Part shown: in pieces, positions 36,235-46,671 of the stretch
Position numbering within the stretch: the first letter of the stretch is position 1
Layout of the letters: each line of letters begins with the position of its first letter
DNA from: Candidatus Nitrotoga sp. MKT
Lineage (GTDB): Bacteria; Pseudomonadota; Gammaproteobacteria; Burkholderiales; Gallionellaceae
Length of the DNA: 64,000 bases
NCBI GenBank assembly: GCA_003402345.1
Contig: QFXH01000001.1
Span: 186,001 to 250,000 of the forward strand
Direction: 5' to 3'
Made by a program: the position numbers and the translations under genes
The notes under the pieces: model-generated
The model's database searches: none
Told to the model about the DNA's origin: nothing
The model's input: only the letters and a program-made list of their open reading frames with translations

Positions 36235-37413
36235 TTAAACAGTGGAGTCCGGCTGATGCTTAGGCAACACCACTATCCTTAACTTCCACAATATCAACAA
36301 TAATCCCAGTAGTGCCGCTACGGCGCTAAATGAGTACATCACGCTTGCGCCCCAGTGCTCCCATAGCGGGCCGCTCAATAATCCACCTACCATGCCGCCA
36401 GCGCCGTAAGTAATGCTACCAAACAGTGCCTGCCCCTTGGACTGGTGCCGCCCGCGAAAAAACTGATGTACCAACGCCATAGCCACTGCATGGAAAGCAC
36501 CGAAAGTAGCGGCATGTAATACTTGCGCAAACAACATCAACGACAGCAAGCCCACTCCCCAACCAATCAGAACAAAACGCAGCACTGCACAGGCAAAACT
36601 TACAATCATTATTTGCGACAGTGTGAAGCGCAACATTAGCCATGGCATGACAAAAAATACCGCGATTTCACAGATTACACCCAGCGCCCATAGCCAACCA
36701 ACCGCGCTTTTCGAATAGCCATTCTCCACCAGATAAATCGAATAGAAAGTGTAATAAGGCCCATGCGCTAAAGCCATCAGGAAACACGCGCCAAACAACA
36801 CCAGCACTTGCGGCTGCAATACTAAACGCAAGATGGGCTGGCTGTCGGTATGGTGCGCCAGCACTTCGGTGGGTGGGATTTGGCGCGCGAACAGCAAAAT
36901 ACCTAGTTTTATCGCCACACCTACCCACAATATCCAAGCGATAGCAATGTAGTCAAACGCGTAGCCCAGCCCCAATACCGCCACAATAAAGCCAACCGAA
37001 CCCCAAGAACGAATACGTCCATAACGCGCCGTATGCTTACCCAGATAGGTCAGCGTAGTCGCCTCCACTAGCGGCATGGAAGCACTCCAGAAAAAGCTCA
37101 TCACCATCATAACCAGCAACAAGCCAACGAACTCAGTCGTGAAGAACACTCCCAAGTAACTAAGGACACTGCACAGCGCCGCCAGTTGTACTACCAGCAA
37201 ACGCTGCCCAGTATGGTCAGCCAGCCACCCCCATAGCGTAGGAGACAACATCCGCATCACTGGCTGCACCGACATTAAAACGGCAATTTGCATTGCATCG
37301 AAATGGATAGATTTCAGATACAAACTCCAGTACGGCGCGAACATGCCCACAAAAGCGAAGTAAAAGAAATAAAAACCGGCGATACGCCAGTGGTAGTTTT
37401 TATGGAGGGTCAC
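36235..37413 (-). CDS. MFS transporter (HcaT / nucleoside-symporter-like)
   Basis: The 392-residue protein has twelve predicted membrane segments and the MFS_1-like or LacY-type layout of the 3-phenylpropionate transporter group: IAGFYFFYFAFVGMFAPYW at the start, SVQPVMRMLSPTLWGWLADHTG carrying the loop 2-3 motif, and GRIRSWGSVGFIVAVLGLGY. The same group occurs in many proteobacteria without a known substrate, so I give no gene symbol. It is divergent from grpE; the sigma-32 promoter for the chaperone genes lies within the 152-bp gap between them. Confidence 0.85.
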   Translation of the reverse strand: MTLHKNYHWRIAGFYFFYFAFVGMFAPYWSLYLKSIHFDAMQIAVLMSVQPVMRMLSPTLWGWLADHTGQRLLVVQLAALCSVLSYLGVFFTTEFVGLLLVMMVMSFFWSASMPLVEATTLTYLGKHTARYGRIRSWGSVGFIVAVLGLGYAFDYIAIAWILWVGVAIKLGILLFARQIPPTEVLAHHTDSQPILRLVLQPQVLVLFGACFLMALAHGPYYTFYSIYLVENGYSKSAVGWLWALGVICEIAVFFVMPWLMLRFTLSQIMIVSFACAVLRFVLIGWGVGLLSLMLFAQVLHAATFGAFHAVAMALVHQFFRGRHQSKGQALFGSITYGAGGMVGGLLSGPLWEHWGASVMYSFSAVAALLGLLLILWKLRIVVLPKHQPDSTV

Positions 37414-37497
37414 AGCAACAAAAATGGGATTAAGCCTGCGGCCAGCGTCCGCAAAAGCGCATTATCTCACGTGAATAAAATAATATTGCGCAATGCT

Positions 37498-37525
37498 CTT
37501 GAAATCAAAAAAGTCGACCCCATTT
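37498..37525 (+). promoter_or_regulatory. Sigma-32 (RpoH) heat-shock promoter for grpE-dnaK
   Basis: CTTGAAA at 37498-37504, a 13-bp spacer, then CCCCATTT at 37518-37525. This is a full match to the RpoH consensus elements with allowed spacing, and it lies 40 bp before the grpE ATG. Confidence 0.92.
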
Positions 37526-37565
37526 TCACGCTACACATTTTTAAAAAATCATTTTGGAGAAGCAG

Positions 37566-38102
37566 ATGGAACCCACAGAAGCCCCATCCCAACAGCCTGG
37601 ACAAGATAGCCAAGCTGGAGATACGCATAATCCAGAGGTTGTGCCAAGCATTGAGGAGATGCTGCAACAAGCCGAACGAAAGGCACAGGAACACTATGAC
37701 GCTTGGATGTACGCCAAGGCAGAAGGCGAGAATATTCGCCGTCGCGCGCAAGAAGACGTTAGCAAAGCAAAAAAATTGGCCGTAGAGCATTTTTCCAATG
37801 AAATGCTGATGGTCAAGGATAGCTTAGAAGCGGGATTAGCTGTTGAAACCGCCACAGTAGAAAGTTTCAAGAGCGGTATGGAACTCACTCTGAAGCAGCT
37901 TACTGCTGTATTCACTAAATTTAACATCAAAGAAATCAATCCGCTCGGTGAAAAATTCGACGCCCACAAGCACCAAGCCATCAGCATGGTCGACAGTGAA
38001 CAAGAAGCCAACACGGTAGTGAGCGTCATGCAAAAGGGCTATCAGTTGCATGATCGGGTGCTGCGTCCTGCATTGGTAATGGTGGCCAAGGCGAAGGAAT
38101 AG
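37566..38102 (+). CDS. grpE: Nucleotide exchange factor GrpE
   Basis: GrpE removes ADP from DnaK and so resets the chaperone cycle. The protein is about 178 residues, with an acidic low-complexity N-terminus, a long helix ([25 protein letters not shown]) used for dimerisation, and a C-terminal beta domain with the family signature [16 protein letters not shown] and [25 protein letters not shown]. The start is ATG 37566, with GGAG 6 nt upstream; the track's TTG start at 37554 is rejected. It is preceded by the sigma-32 promoter and followed by dnaK after 161 bp. hrcA, found before grpE in many bacteria, is absent here, which fits RpoH control. Confidence 0.96.
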   Translation: MEPTEAPSQQPGQDSQAGDTHNPEVVPSIEEMLQQAERKAQEHYDAWMYAKAEGENIRRRAQEDVSKAKKLAVEHFSNEMLMVKDSLEAGLAVETATVESFKSGMELTLKQLTAVFTKFNIKEINPLGEKFDAHKHQAISMVDSEQEANTVVSVMQKGYQLHDRVLRPALVMVAKAKE

Positions 38103-38181
38103 CGGCCTTGTAACCAAGTGGCAATCCACTGCTTTTTAAAAATTGCATTTTGCGTAGTTTTGCAAAAAATTGATCGTAACA

Positions 38182-38209
38182 CTTGAAATACACATCTGCT
38201 GCCCACAGA
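38182..38209 (+). promoter_or_regulatory. Possible second sigma-32 promoter before dnaK
   Basis: CTTGAAA at 38182-38188, a 13-bp spacer, then CCCACAGA at 38202-38209, about 55 bp before the dnaK ATG. The first element is perfect and the spacing equals that of the grpE promoter; the second element matches only partly (CCC.A). Confidence 0.5.
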
Positions 38210-38263
38210 TTAATGCAACACAGGCAGCAAAGACTTTCAACATTACAACGAAAAGGAAACGTT

Positions 38264-40207
38264 ATGGGAAAAATTATTGGTATTGACTTGGGCACCACGA
38301 ACTCGTGCGTTGCTGTCATGGAAAACGGAAAACCTAAGGTAATTGAGAACGCCGAGGGTACGCGTACCACGCCGTCCATCATCGCTTACATGGAAGACGG
38401 CGAAGTATTGATTGGCGCGCCAGCCAAGCGGCAAGCAGTGACCAACCCAAAAAACACGCTGTATGGTGTAAAACGGCTGATCGGACGCCGGTTTGAAGAG
38501 CCAATGGTGCAGAAGGATATGGGCATGGTGCCGTATGGCATCGTTAAGGCCAAGAATGGCGATGCATGGGTTAAAGTCCGTGACAAAGACATTTCCATTC
38601 CGGAAATTTCCGCGCAAGTGCTCATGAAAATGAAAAAAACTGCCGAGGACTATCTAGGTGAATCGGTTAGTGAAGCTGTCATCACGGTGCCTGCTTACTT
38701 CAACGATAGTCAACGCCAGGCCACTAAGGACGCGGGCCGCATTGCGGGTTTGGAAGTAAAGCGCATCATTAATGAGCCCACTGCGGCTGCGCTGGCATTT
38801 GGTATGGATAAGCAGGAAGGTGACCGCAAGATTGCGGTTTATGACTTGGGCGGCGGTACTTTCGATATTTCCATTATCGACATCGCTGAAATTGACGGTG
38901 AACACCAGTTCGAAGTGCTCTCCACTAACGGCGACACCTTCCTCGGCGGTGAAGATTTCGACATGCGCGTAATTGAATTCCTGGTAGAGGAATTCAAGAA
39001 AGAAAGCGGCATCGACCTAAAGAAAGATATGTTAGCTCTACAGCGCCTGAAAGACGCAGCTGAAAAAGCCAAAATTGAACTGTCTTCCGCACAGCAAACT
39101 GAGGTAAACCTGCCTTACATCACGGCAGATGCCAGCGGTCCAAAACATCTGGCCATTAAGATTACCCGTGCCAAACTTGAAAGCCTGGTGGAAGAATTAG
39201 TCGCGCGTACCATAGCCCCCTGTAAAATTGCCATGAAAGATGCGGGTGTTTCCAGCGCCGACATCTCCGACGTGATTCTGGTAGGTGGACAAACGCGGAT
39301 GCCGATGGTGCAGGATAAAGTCAAGGAGTTCTTTGGCAGGGAAGCGCGCCGCGACGTCAATCCAGATGAAGCAGTGGCAGTGGGCGCGGCCATTCAGGGT
39401 GGTGTGCTGCAAGGTGAAGTTAAAGATGTCCTGCTGCTGGATGTAACCCCACTCAGCTTGGGTATTGAAACCTTGGGCGGCGTAATGACCAAACTGATCA
39501 AGAAAAATACCACCATCCCAACCAAGGCCTCGCAAGTATTTTCTACCGCCGATGACAATCAAAATGCAGTAACCATCCACGTGCTGCAAGGTGAGCGTGA
39601 AGTTGTTTCTGGAAATAAGAGCTTGGGGCAATTCAACCTCTCCGACATTCCGCCTGCACCGCGGGGTATGCCACAGATTGAGGTAACCTTCGACATTGAC
39701 GCCAACGGAATCCTGCATGTAGGCGCGAAAGACAAAGCGACCGGCAAAGAGTCCAAAATTACCATCAAGGCCAATTCCGGTTTGTCTGAAGCCGAAATTC
39801 AAAAAATGGTGCAGGATGCAGAAACGTATGCCGACGACGACCGCAAGGCAATCGAATTGGTTACATCGCGTAATCAGCTGGATGCATTGATTCACTCTAC
39901 GCAAAAATCCATGAAGGAGTACGGCGAGCAACTGAGTGACGATGAAAAAGCTGCGGTAGAGTCCGCTTTGAAAGAAGCTCAAGATGTAGTGAAAGGCGAC
40001 GACAAGGAAGTTATAGACGCAAAAGCTGAAGCACTCTCCACCGCTGCGCACAAACTGTCAGAAAAAATGCACGCCGCTGAAACTAGCCAGTCCCACCAGC
40101 CTGGCGAATCTGGCGCGCAAACCGACAGCAAGAAAGATGACAGTGATGTCGTAGATGCCGAGTTCACCGAAGTAAAAGATGAAAAAGTAAAAGACGATAA
40201 GAAGTAA
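38264..40207 (+). CDS. dnaK: Molecular chaperone DnaK (Hsp70)
   Basis: The Hsp70 chaperone binds unfolded segments and cycles with DnaJ and GrpE. The start is ATG 38264 ([15 protein letters not shown]), with AAGGA upstream; the track's 27 extra codons are leader. The ATPase domain shows [27 protein letters not shown] and [14 protein letters not shown]. The substrate domain begins after the linker [15 protein letters not shown], and the C-terminal lid ends in a charged tail ([11 protein letters not shown]) that contains the conserved EEV-like end. Length of 647 residues is normal. It is followed by dnaJ after a 317-bp gap. Confidence 0.98.
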   Translation: MGKIIGIDLGTTNSCVAVMENGKPKVIENAEGTRTTPSIIAYMEDGEVLIGAPAKRQAVTNPKNTLYGVKRLIGRRFEEPMVQKDMGMVPYGIVKAKNGDAWVKVRDKDISIPEISAQVLMKMKKTAEDYLGESVSEAVITVPAYFNDSQRQATKDAGRIAGLEVKRIINEPTAAALAFGMDKQEGDRKIAVYDLGGGTFDISIIDIAEIDGEHQFEVLSTNGDTFLGGEDFDMRVIEFLVEEFKKESGIDLKKDMLALQRLKDAAEKAKIELSSAQQTEVNLPYITADASGPKHLAIKITRAKLESLVEELVARTIAPCKIAMKDAGVSSADISDVILVGGQTRMPMVQDKVKEFFGREARRDVNPDEAVAVGAAIQGGVLQGEVKDVLLLDVTPLSLGIETLGGVMTKLIKKNTTIPTKASQVFSTADDNQNAVTIHVLQGEREVVSGNKSLGQFNLSDIPPAPRGMPQIEVTFDIDANGILHVGAKDKATGKESKITIKANSGLSEAEIQKMVQDAETYADDDRKAIELVTSRNQLDALIHSTQKSMKEYGEQLSDDEKAAVESALKEAQDVVKGDDKEVIDAKAEALSTAAHKLSEKMHAAETSQSHQPGESGAQTDSKKDDSDVVDAEFTEVKDEKVKDDKK

Positions 40208-40524
40208 TATAAAACGGAACGGGAGATGTCTGAAAGACAATCGCTGCAACTTCGAAAATCTACGCGACATCTCTCTTGCCTTACCAAAAAATTATGATTA
40301 ATTCAGCCTAATACAGCGATCTCCACTCTTGGTTATCGCTGTTGTTAGTTCACTTTTTGAATTGAACAAATTAAGCATACTCACCAGCCTAAATTTATCG
40401 AAAAAAATGATAAAAGACTGAACAAAAAATAGATGCTATTTCTGGATTTATTAAGCTAATTCAATATTTAGAGACTCAATTATATAAATTTTAACTCCTT
40501 AACCCCTTTTCGCTTCATGCAAAA
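40208..40524 (+). other. dnaK-dnaJ intergenic stretch
   Basis: A 317-bp gap holding an 8-bp inverted repeat GAGATGTC (40223-40230) / GACATCTC (40266-40273) close to the dnaK stop. A stem here could attenuate readthrough into dnaJ, but it lacks a T tract. The rest is AT-rich without an ORF. Confidence 0.45.
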
Positions 40525-41655
40525 ATGAAAAAACGTGACTATTACGAAATATTAGGCGTCAACCGTGACGCGTCAGACGATGACATAAAAAAATCTTATC
40601 GCAAGCTGGCAATGAAGCACCATCCTGACCGTAATCCAGATAATCCTAAGGCTGAAGAGCTTTTCAAAGAGGCAAAAGAAGCATACGAGGTACTATCCGA
40701 TTCGCAGAAACGCGCGGGCTATGACCAGTTTGGGCACGCCGCTGCCGATGCTGGCATGGGCTCGGGAGGATTCAGTGGCGGCTCAGCCGGTTCTCATTTT
40801 GGCGACATTTTCGGCGACATTTTTGGTGCCGGAATGAGCGGGGCAAGCTCACGCGGACACAATCAAATGCACCGTGGCGCCGACCTGAGCTACAACTTAG
40901 AAATCACGTTGGAACAGGCAGCACGCGGTACTGAAACGCAAATTCGCATACCGACCATGACCAAGTGCGATACCTGTCATGGCAGCGGTGCCAAGCCAGG
41001 CACGAGCACAACCACCTGTACCACTTGCGGCGGGCACGGACAAGTTCGCATGCAACAGGGGGGATTCTTTTCTATCCAGCAAACCTGTCCACGCTGCCAT
41101 GGAAGCGGTAAATCCATTATATCGCCGTGCGGTTCTTGCCACGGCTCAGGTCGCATCAAACAGCATAAGACACTATCTATAAAAATTCCGGTCGGGGTTG
41201 ACAACGATGACCGCATCCGTCTATCCGGCGAAGGAGAACTCGGCAACAACGGAGGTCCACCCGGCGACTTGTATGTGGTCATCCGCATCACACCGCACTC
41301 GGTATTCCAGCGTGACCACAACGATTTGCACTGCGAAATGCCGATCAGCTTTGTTGTTGCGGCGCTGGGTGGCGAAATCGAAATTCCCACTCTGGATGGT
41401 TCCGCACGCATAAAAATTCCAGCTGAAACGCAATCCGGAAAAGTCTTCCGTCTTCGCGGCAAGGGAATCAAAGGGGTACGCAGTTCGACCTTTGGCGACC
41501 TTCACTGCCACGTAATGATAGAAACCCCGGCCAATCTAACTGATCGGCAAAAAGAATTGCTACGCGAATTCGAGCAAATAAACGAAGAAGATAGCGCACA
41601 CCATAGCCCACGCGCGAAATCCTGGATGGACAAGGTTAAGGAGTTCTTTGGATAG
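40525..41655 (+). CDS. dnaJ: Chaperone protein DnaJ (Hsp40)
   Basis: This co-chaperone stimulates the DnaK ATPase and delivers substrate. The J domain (residues 1-70) has the HPD triad in [10 protein letters not shown] Gly/Phe-rich linker follows ([22 protein letters not shown]). The zinc region has four CxxCxGxG repeats: [24 protein letters not shown] and CGSCHGSG. The C-terminal substrate domains complete the 376 residues, so this is a full type I DnaJ. It belongs with grpE and dnaK and probably shares the heat-shock control. Confidence 0.97.
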   Translation: MKKRDYYEILGVNRDASDDDIKKSYRKLAMKHHPDRNPDNPKAEELFKEAKEAYEVLSDSQKRAGYDQFGHAAADAGMGSGGFSGGSAGSHFGDIFGDIFGAGMSGASSRGHNQMHRGADLSYNLEITLEQAARGTETQIRIPTMTKCDTCHGSGAKPGTSTTTCTTCGGHGQVRMQQGGFFSIQQTCPRCHGSGKSIISPCGSCHGSGRIKQHKTLSIKIPVGVDNDDRIRLSGEGELGNNGGPPGDLYVVIRITPHSVFQRDHNDLHCEMPISFVVAALGGEIEIPTLDGSARIKIPAETQSGKVFRLRGKGIKGVRSSTFGDLHCHVMIETPANLTDRQKELLREFEQINEEDSAHHSPRAKSWMDKVKEFFG

Positions 41656-41708
41656 ATAAGTGAGTTTGCCTTAGAAATATTTTGAATAGGCGATATTGCC
41701 GATAAATT

Positions 41709-43610
41709 TTATCGGCTCTCCAACTCTTCCCAGCGCGCCATTAGTTGCAACAACTCATCCTCAATAATAGCGGTGCGTTCCTGTAGCTGTTTGGCGTGCG
41801 TGGGATTGTCACGGTAGAGATTGCCCGTGCCCAAAGTAGCCGCAAGTTCTTCCTGTTCTTGTTCCAGAGACGCGATTCGCTGCGGAATCTGCTCTAGCTC
41901 ACGCGTTTCTTTGAAGCTTAATTTGGTAACAGGTTTGGATTTAACTTCCATTTGCGGCGATGGCTTGGCAGGAGCGGCTGTACTTACCGGCGCTCGCTGC
42001 CCGGCTTCTTGCTTCTTTACACGTACCCAATCTTCATAGCCACCGACGTATTCCATCAATTTGCCATCTCCCTCAAAGGCGATGACCTGAGTCACCACGT
42101 TGTCGAGAAAAGCGCGATCGTGGCTGACCAGAAACAGCGTGCCCTCGTAATCGGCGAGCAAGTCTTCCAGCAGCTCCATCGTTTCAATATCGAGATCATT
42201 GGTCGGCTCGTCCAGCACCAGCACATTAGCTGGCCGGCTAAACAAACGCGCTAGCAGTAGGCGATTGCGTTCACCGCCGGACAAACTTTTTACTGGTGAG
42301 CGGGCACGTTCCGGCGCGAATAAAAAATCGCCGAGATAGCTAATGATGTGCTTGCGTACGCCGCCAATTTCAATAAAATCAGCGCCCTGGCTAATGGTAT
42401 CGGCTAGCGTGGCCTCTTCATTCAATTGCGCACGCAATTGATCGAAATATGCCACTGCCAACTTGGTGCCTAAATGCACCTTGCCGCTATCTGGGGCTAA
42501 TTCGCCCAAGATAATTTTGAGAAGCGTGCTCTTGCCAGAGCCGTTTGGTCCCAACAGGCCAATCTTGTCGCCGCGCTGAATGCGGCAGGAAAAATCTTTA
42601 ATAATTTGCCTATCACCGAATGATTTACTGATGTGCGACAACTCCGTCACCAGCTTGCCGGATCGATCGCCCGCCTCCAGACTCATTTCAACTTTACCCA
42701 CACGTTCACGCCGCGCACTGCGCTCGCGCCGCAACTGCTCCAGCCGCCGCACGCGTCCTTCATTACGCACCCCCCGCGCCTTGATGCCCTGACGTATCCA
42801 TACCTCTTCCTGCGCCAACACTTTATCGAATTTGGCGTTGAGCACCGTTTCGTCCTGCAACATCTGCTCCTTGAAACGCAGGTAAGCCGCAAAATTTCCG
42901 GGGAAACTGGCAAGATTGCCGCGATCTAATTCGACTATTCGGGTAGTGACGTTATCCAGGAAACGCCGGTCGTGGGTCACAAACAACACGCTGCCACGAA
43001 AGCTGTTAAGCAAGCCTTCCAACCATTCAATGGATGAGAAATCAAGATGGTTGGTGGGCTCATCCAGAATCAAAACATCCGGCTCAGCTACCAACGCCTG
43101 CGCCAGTGCCACGCGCTTACGCACGCCACCGGAGAGATCTCCCACACGACTGTCGGCATTCAGCTCCAGACGTTGAATGGCGGTCTCAATGCGCGCCTGC
43201 ACCGCCCACCCATTTTGCGCTTCAAGCTTTGTTTGCAGTGGTTGCATTGCCTCCAGCAAACTATCGTAATCGGCATCCGGTTCGGCAAGCTGATGCGACA
43301 AATGATGGTAATCGGTAATAATTTGTTGTAGCTCGCCCAGCCCGCGCGCAACTTCGTCGAACACGGTCGCTTCGACATCTAATTCCGGTTCCTGGCTCAC
43401 ATAACAGATACGCACACCGGGTGCCCGCCATACCAGGCCATCATCTAACACAGCCTGTCCAGCCAGCACTTTTAACATACTGGACTTACCGCCGCCGTTG
43501 CGCCCGATCAAGCCGACACGCTCACCTTCGTCCAATTGAAAATTAACATGATCAAGCAATGGTACATGGCCGTAAGCAAGCGCGGCCTTATCAAGAGTAA
43601 TGTATGGCAT
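41709..43610 (-). CDS. uup: ABC-F ATPase Uup
   Basis: Uup is a soluble ABC-F protein with two ATP-binding domains that acts on ribosomes or DNA; loss in E. coli raises precise excision of transposons. Walker A motifs are GLIGRNGGGKSS and GLLGPNGSGKST; signature motifs are DLSGGVRKRVALA and SLSGGERNRLLLA; Walker B motifs are DVLILDEPTNHLD and NVLVLDEPTNDLD. The inter-domain linker (ARGVRNEGRVRRLEQLRRERSARR, quoted in part) is basic. The C-terminal segment (after about residue 540) is a coiled-coil region, LEQEQEELAATL, as in Uup. The gene converges with dnaJ, and a short palindrome at 41698-41716 spans its stop codon. Confidence 0.93.
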   Translation of the reverse strand: MPYITLDKAALAYGHVPLLDHVNFQLDEGERVGLIGRNGGGKSSMLKVLAGQAVLDDGLVWRAPGVRICYVSQEPELDVEATVFDEVARGLGELQQIITDYHHLSHQLAEPDADYDSLLEAMQPLQTKLEAQNGWAVQARIETAIQRLELNADSRVGDLSGGVRKRVALAQALVAEPDVLILDEPTNHLDFSSIEWLEGLLNSFRGSVLFVTHDRRFLDNVTTRIVELDRGNLASFPGNFAAYLRFKEQMLQDETVLNAKFDKVLAQEEVWIRQGIKARGVRNEGRVRRLEQLRRERSARRERVGKVEMSLEAGDRSGKLVTELSHISKSFGDRQIIKDFSCRIQRGDKIGLLGPNGSGKSTLLKIILGELAPDSGKVHLGTKLAVAYFDQLRAQLNEEATLADTISQGADFIEIGGVRKHIISYLGDFLFAPERARSPVKSLSGGERNRLLLARLFSRPANVLVLDEPTNDLDIETMELLEDLLADYEGTLFLVSHDRAFLDNVVTQVIAFEGDGKLMEYVGGYEDWVRVKKQEAGQRAPVSTAAPAKPSPQMEVKSKPVTKLSFKETRELEQIPQRIASLEQEQEELAATLGTGNLYRDNPTHAKQLQERTAIIEDELLQLMARWEELESR

Positions 43611-43776
43611 CAGGTATTATATTTTTAATTAACAAAAAGAAATTGATGGATAAACGAAAAACCCATCGACCATAGCGCAATAGGAAAAAATTAGCGCACA
43701 ACGAGATTGGGCAACCACGAGGAAATTACGACAGAAACGAATAACGTTACAGCCCAAATATTGCTAACAAGATTTT

Positions 43777-44394
43777 TCATTCTTTTCCAACAGCCAATAA
43801 TTTATTCAAATCCTCAATAATTTCTTTTGAATGACGGGACGTCTCTACCTTGTCATACACCTTACTAATTTTACCTTGCGGGTCAATCAAAAAAGTGTAT
43901 CGCCGCGCCAACTTAAATATCCCAAGATTCCGTAGCACGCCATAACGCGTGGTCACTTCAGCGCCCTTGTCCGCCAGCAACGGAAAGGGCAGAGAGTATT
44001 TTTTGGCAAAATCTGCATGGCTCTTGCTGTCATCCACACTGATACCGACCACCTGAGCACCAAGTCCAGTTAACTGATTCAGATCGTCACGAAAGTTGCA
44101 TGCCTGCTCAGTACAGCCGGGCGTATCATCCTTCGGGTAAAAATACAGCACTAGCCACTTACCTTGAAAATCCGCCAAGGTATAAATCTTTCCGTTCTGG
44201 TCTGGTAAATTAAATTTCGGCGCGGTTTCTCCAATTTTCGGCAATTCGCCCGCACGCGCCAACTGGCTTGCTATCAGCAATGCTAATATGCTCAATATAC
44301 CAAATATTATCAATATCTTAATGTTTCTCTCCTCGTGTTTAATTTTCAGGAAAAATTCCGAAGCCACAGCAATAAATTGCCATAAGGACGGCAT
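43777..44394 (-). CDS. Membrane-anchored peroxiredoxin of the BCP/PrxQ type
   Basis: This thiol peroxidase reduces hydrogen peroxide and organic peroxides. The core starts at ELPKIGETAPKFNLPDQNG and carries the peroxidatic Cys in DDTPGCTEQACNFRD with a second Cys five residues later, as in BCP/PrxQ. The N-terminus has a single membrane segment (ILIIFGILSILALLIASQLARA), so it probably acts in the periplasm or at the outer face of the inner membrane, or may be cut as a signal peptide. The start is uncertain: the track uses a TTG at 44397, ATG 44394 follows directly, and a GGAG lies further inside. It is not part of an obvious operon. Confidence 0.87.
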   Translation of the reverse strand: MPSLWQFIAVASEFFLKIKHEERNIKILIIFGILSILALLIASQLARAGELPKIGETAPKFNLPDQNGKIYTLADFQGKWLVLYFYPKDDTPGCTEQACNFRDDLNQLTGLGAQVVGISVDDSKSHADFAKKYSLPFPLLADKGAEVTTRYGVLRNLGIFKLARRYTFLIDPQGKISKVYDKVETSRHSKEIIEDLNKLLAVGKE

Positions 44395-44397
44395 CAA

Positions 44398-45207
44398 CTC
44401 AACACCGTAATGATACCAGCCGAACGCTATATCGCGCTCGTACTCAATTCAACAGGAGCTAATGTTTAAATTTACTGTAGCGTATAAATATCTGTCCAGA
44501 TTTGTAGCACATTATTTATCCGAGCTAAATTGCCACAGGAAATTCAAAAAATGAGCTTTAAAGGGGCTCAGATGGTTGGCTAAGCAGGGTTGACTGGCGC
44601 GGAAAGAGCTGCATGGTTAGCCTTCGGCCCTACAAAAACCAGGCTACCCGACTTCCATCGGCATAGTTACGTGCCATGCCCTGACACACGTAGAGCAAAG
44701 GACAACATGCTTTCGCGCCGTTTCATCAGCATAATCGTCGCACACTCTTCAGCATTCAATTGTTTGTAATGCTTTCCTGGATTTCTCCATTCCAAAACCT
44801 TTACCTCCCTAAGGTGTTGCAGTTTGTCATTAAACGCATCCCTCTAATAATTTAGAGTTACGAATATCCCTTTCACAACTTACTTGCATTCGATTTACCC
44901 GTATAGGCTTGAAAATAACTGGCAGATTTTCGTTAGCCAAGAAATAAGGAATTTGCTTATTCTCTTTTTTTGGTTACCGCCATAATATTTACGCAGCACA
45001 GATACAAGCAAAAACGCTACTAGAGTGCGTTAGTCAGGTGCGTACGTTAATGGTTATAAATATCGCTGATATTTTTCTATATGGCTGAACGCATAGATAA
45101 ACTCATGCAGAATGAAGGAATAAATTTCACTTAAAAATAGTTGGATCGGACTTAACAACAACTGGAATACGCAAAATTTATAAAGCATTACAACTGGGTG
45201 GGATGGA
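44398..45207. other. Gene-poor stretch between the peroxiredoxin and the zinc-uptake genes
   Basis: 810 bp without an intact gene. A transposase fragment at 44667-44774 is the only recognisable content. The segment before 45208 must contain the promoter of the zinc-uptake genes, but I found no clear Zur box. The 89-codon ORF at 45054 on the minus strand overlaps the start of the next gene and is not convincing. Confidence 0.6.
44667..44774 (-). pseudogene. IS30-like transposase N-terminal fragment
   Basis: The minus strand reads KHYKQLNAEECATIMLMKRR, then ESMLSFALRVSGHGT and a stop. This resembles the start of IS30-family transposases (a YxQLxxEER.TI helix followed by a helix-turn-helix). 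No start codon in frame lies just upstream and the rest of the gene is missing. It is a short, degraded relic and the family call is tentative. Confidence 0.45.
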
Positions 45208-46593
45208 ATGGCAATCTGTAGAGGGTTCCTTAAACATGTAATGTTATATGTGGCGCTGTTTTTGCCATTGACCGTCTCTGCTGCAAGCGATAAAGATTTG
45301 AGCGACATTCGCGAACAGATCAAACAACTGAAAGATAGTTACGAACAACGCATCACACAACTCGAACAACGCCTACAACAAGCCGAGGCCAGCCGCCAAG
45401 CCGAAACCACGATTACGCAAACACAAGTGCAAGCCCCCGCACCACAGCCCAACCGTTCTCCTGCCTCTAGTGTAAGCACATACAATCCGGCTACCTCTTT
45501 GATCCTAACTGGCACCTATGAAAACTTAAAGCGAGATCCAAACGTACCCATCACCGGTTTTGCCATGGCTCCCAACGACCACGGTTATACCAAAGGGTTC
45601 AGCCTGCAGGAAACAGAGCTAAGCCTTATTGCCAACATCGACCCGCAGTTCCGTGGAGAAGCTAAACTTGCCTTATCACCTGATGATGGTTTGGGTGTAG
45701 AAAATGCCTTTATACAGACCACCACGCTAGGCGATGGCTTTAATCTAATGCTTGGACGATTTTTCTCCCATCTAGGTTATTTGAACGAGGTGCATGCCCA
45801 TGCATGGGATTTCGTTGATCAGCCACTCGTTTATCGCACATTCTGGAACAACCAGTTAACTGAAGACGGCATGCAATTAAGATGGCTGGCGCCAACCGAT
45901 ACCTTTATTGAACTTGGTGCCGAAATCGGCCGAGGACTCAGCTACCCGGGCACCAGTCGGCAAAAAAATGGTGTGGGTTCAAACGTACTGTTCGCGCATG
46001 TCGGCTCTGACGTGGGTGACAGCAGCAGTTTCCTCGCGGGTATTTCCTTGCATCAGACCAAGCGTGAGAACGCACAATTTGATGCTGTTCCTGATTTACT
46101 TGGTACAGCAGGTGGTGTAAGTAACCTGTTCAATGGAAATAGCAAGACCGCCGGAGTAGATTTCGTTTGGAAATACGCGCCAAATGGGAATATTCGTCTA
46201 ACGAATTTTAAGCTACAAGGCGAATATTTCCGGCGTCGTGAAGACGGCACACTCACTTATAACCTTACCACTCCAGACAGCTACTCAGTTACCCAATCTG
46301 GCTGGTATTTGCAAGGCGTTCATCAATTCAGGCCACGTTGGCGTGTAGGGTTGCGATATGACCAGCTTAATTCTGGCATAGCTCAGGTCGGCTTCCTGAA
46401 TGCTTCCAATATTATCAGCAACTATGGCTATGCTCCCACGCGCACTACGATAATGTTTGACTACAGTCCAAGCGAATTTTCACGCATGCGTATGCAGGTG
46501 GCTCAAGATAATTCCCGGCAAGGCCTGACCGATACGCAATTCTTTATGCAATACATTATGAGTTTGGGTGCGCACGGCGTACACAAGTTTTAG
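45208..46593 (+). CDS. Outer-membrane beta-barrel protein of a metal-uptake locus
   Basis: The 461-residue protein has a signal peptide (HVMLYVALFLPLTVSAAS), a short coiled coil (SDIREQIKQLKDSYEQRITQ, about residues 30-65), and then an outer-membrane barrel with many alternating strands (GEAKLALSPDDGLGVENAFI, FIELGAEIGRGLSYPG, WRVGLRYDQL, TIMFDYSPSEFSRMRMQVAQ). It closes with a C-terminal KF, the aromatic end usual for barrels. The coiled-coil plus barrel layout is that of trimeric porins of the OprP/FmdC-like type. It precedes znuA by 78 bp, so it is probably the outer-membrane gate for zinc or a zinc carrier; that role is inferred from context. A symbol is not warranted. Confidence 0.8.
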   Translation: MAICRGFLKHVMLYVALFLPLTVSAASDKDLSDIREQIKQLKDSYEQRITQLEQRLQQAEASRQAETTITQTQVQAPAPQPNRSPASSVSTYNPATSLILTGTYENLKRDPNVPITGFAMAPNDHGYTKGFSLQETELSLIANIDPQFRGEAKLALSPDDGLGVENAFIQTTTLGDGFNLMLGRFFSHLGYLNEVHAHAWDFVDQPLVYRTFWNNQLTEDGMQLRWLAPTDTFIELGAEIGRGLSYPGTSRQKNGVGSNVLFAHVGSDVGDSSSFLAGISLHQTKRENAQFDAVPDLLGTAGGVSNLFNGNSKTAGVDFVWKYAPNGNIRLTNFKLQGEYFRRREDGTLTYNLTTPDSYSVTQSGWYLQGVHQFRPRWRVGLRYDQLNSGIAQVGFLNASNIISNYGYAPTRTTIMFDYSPSEFSRMRMQVAQDNSRQGLTDTQFFMQYIMSLGAHGVHKF

Positions 46594-46671
46594 TTAACCG
46601 TCAGGGCCGCGAAAAAAATGGGAAACACAATACCTTCCTTGTTTGCCTAACGAAACCAAAAGGACAACACC

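Noticed and set aside
39197-40051. 284-codon minus-strand ORF inside dnaK
   Set aside because: A long antisense shadow of dnaK is common because of codon bias; no independent evidence.
40501-40524. Sigma-32 promoter directly before dnaJ
   Set aside because: No CTTGAAA or CCCCAT pair with suitable spacing was found in the gap.
41698-41716. Palindrome GCCGATAAATTTTATCGGC at the uup end as a terminator
   Set aside because: It spans the uup stop codon and has no following T run, and the stem is mostly AT.
45225-45250. Possible Zur-like box (TGTAATGTTATATGT) near the start of the outer-membrane protein gene
   Set aside because: It lies within the coding start, and symmetry is weak compared with known Zur sites.
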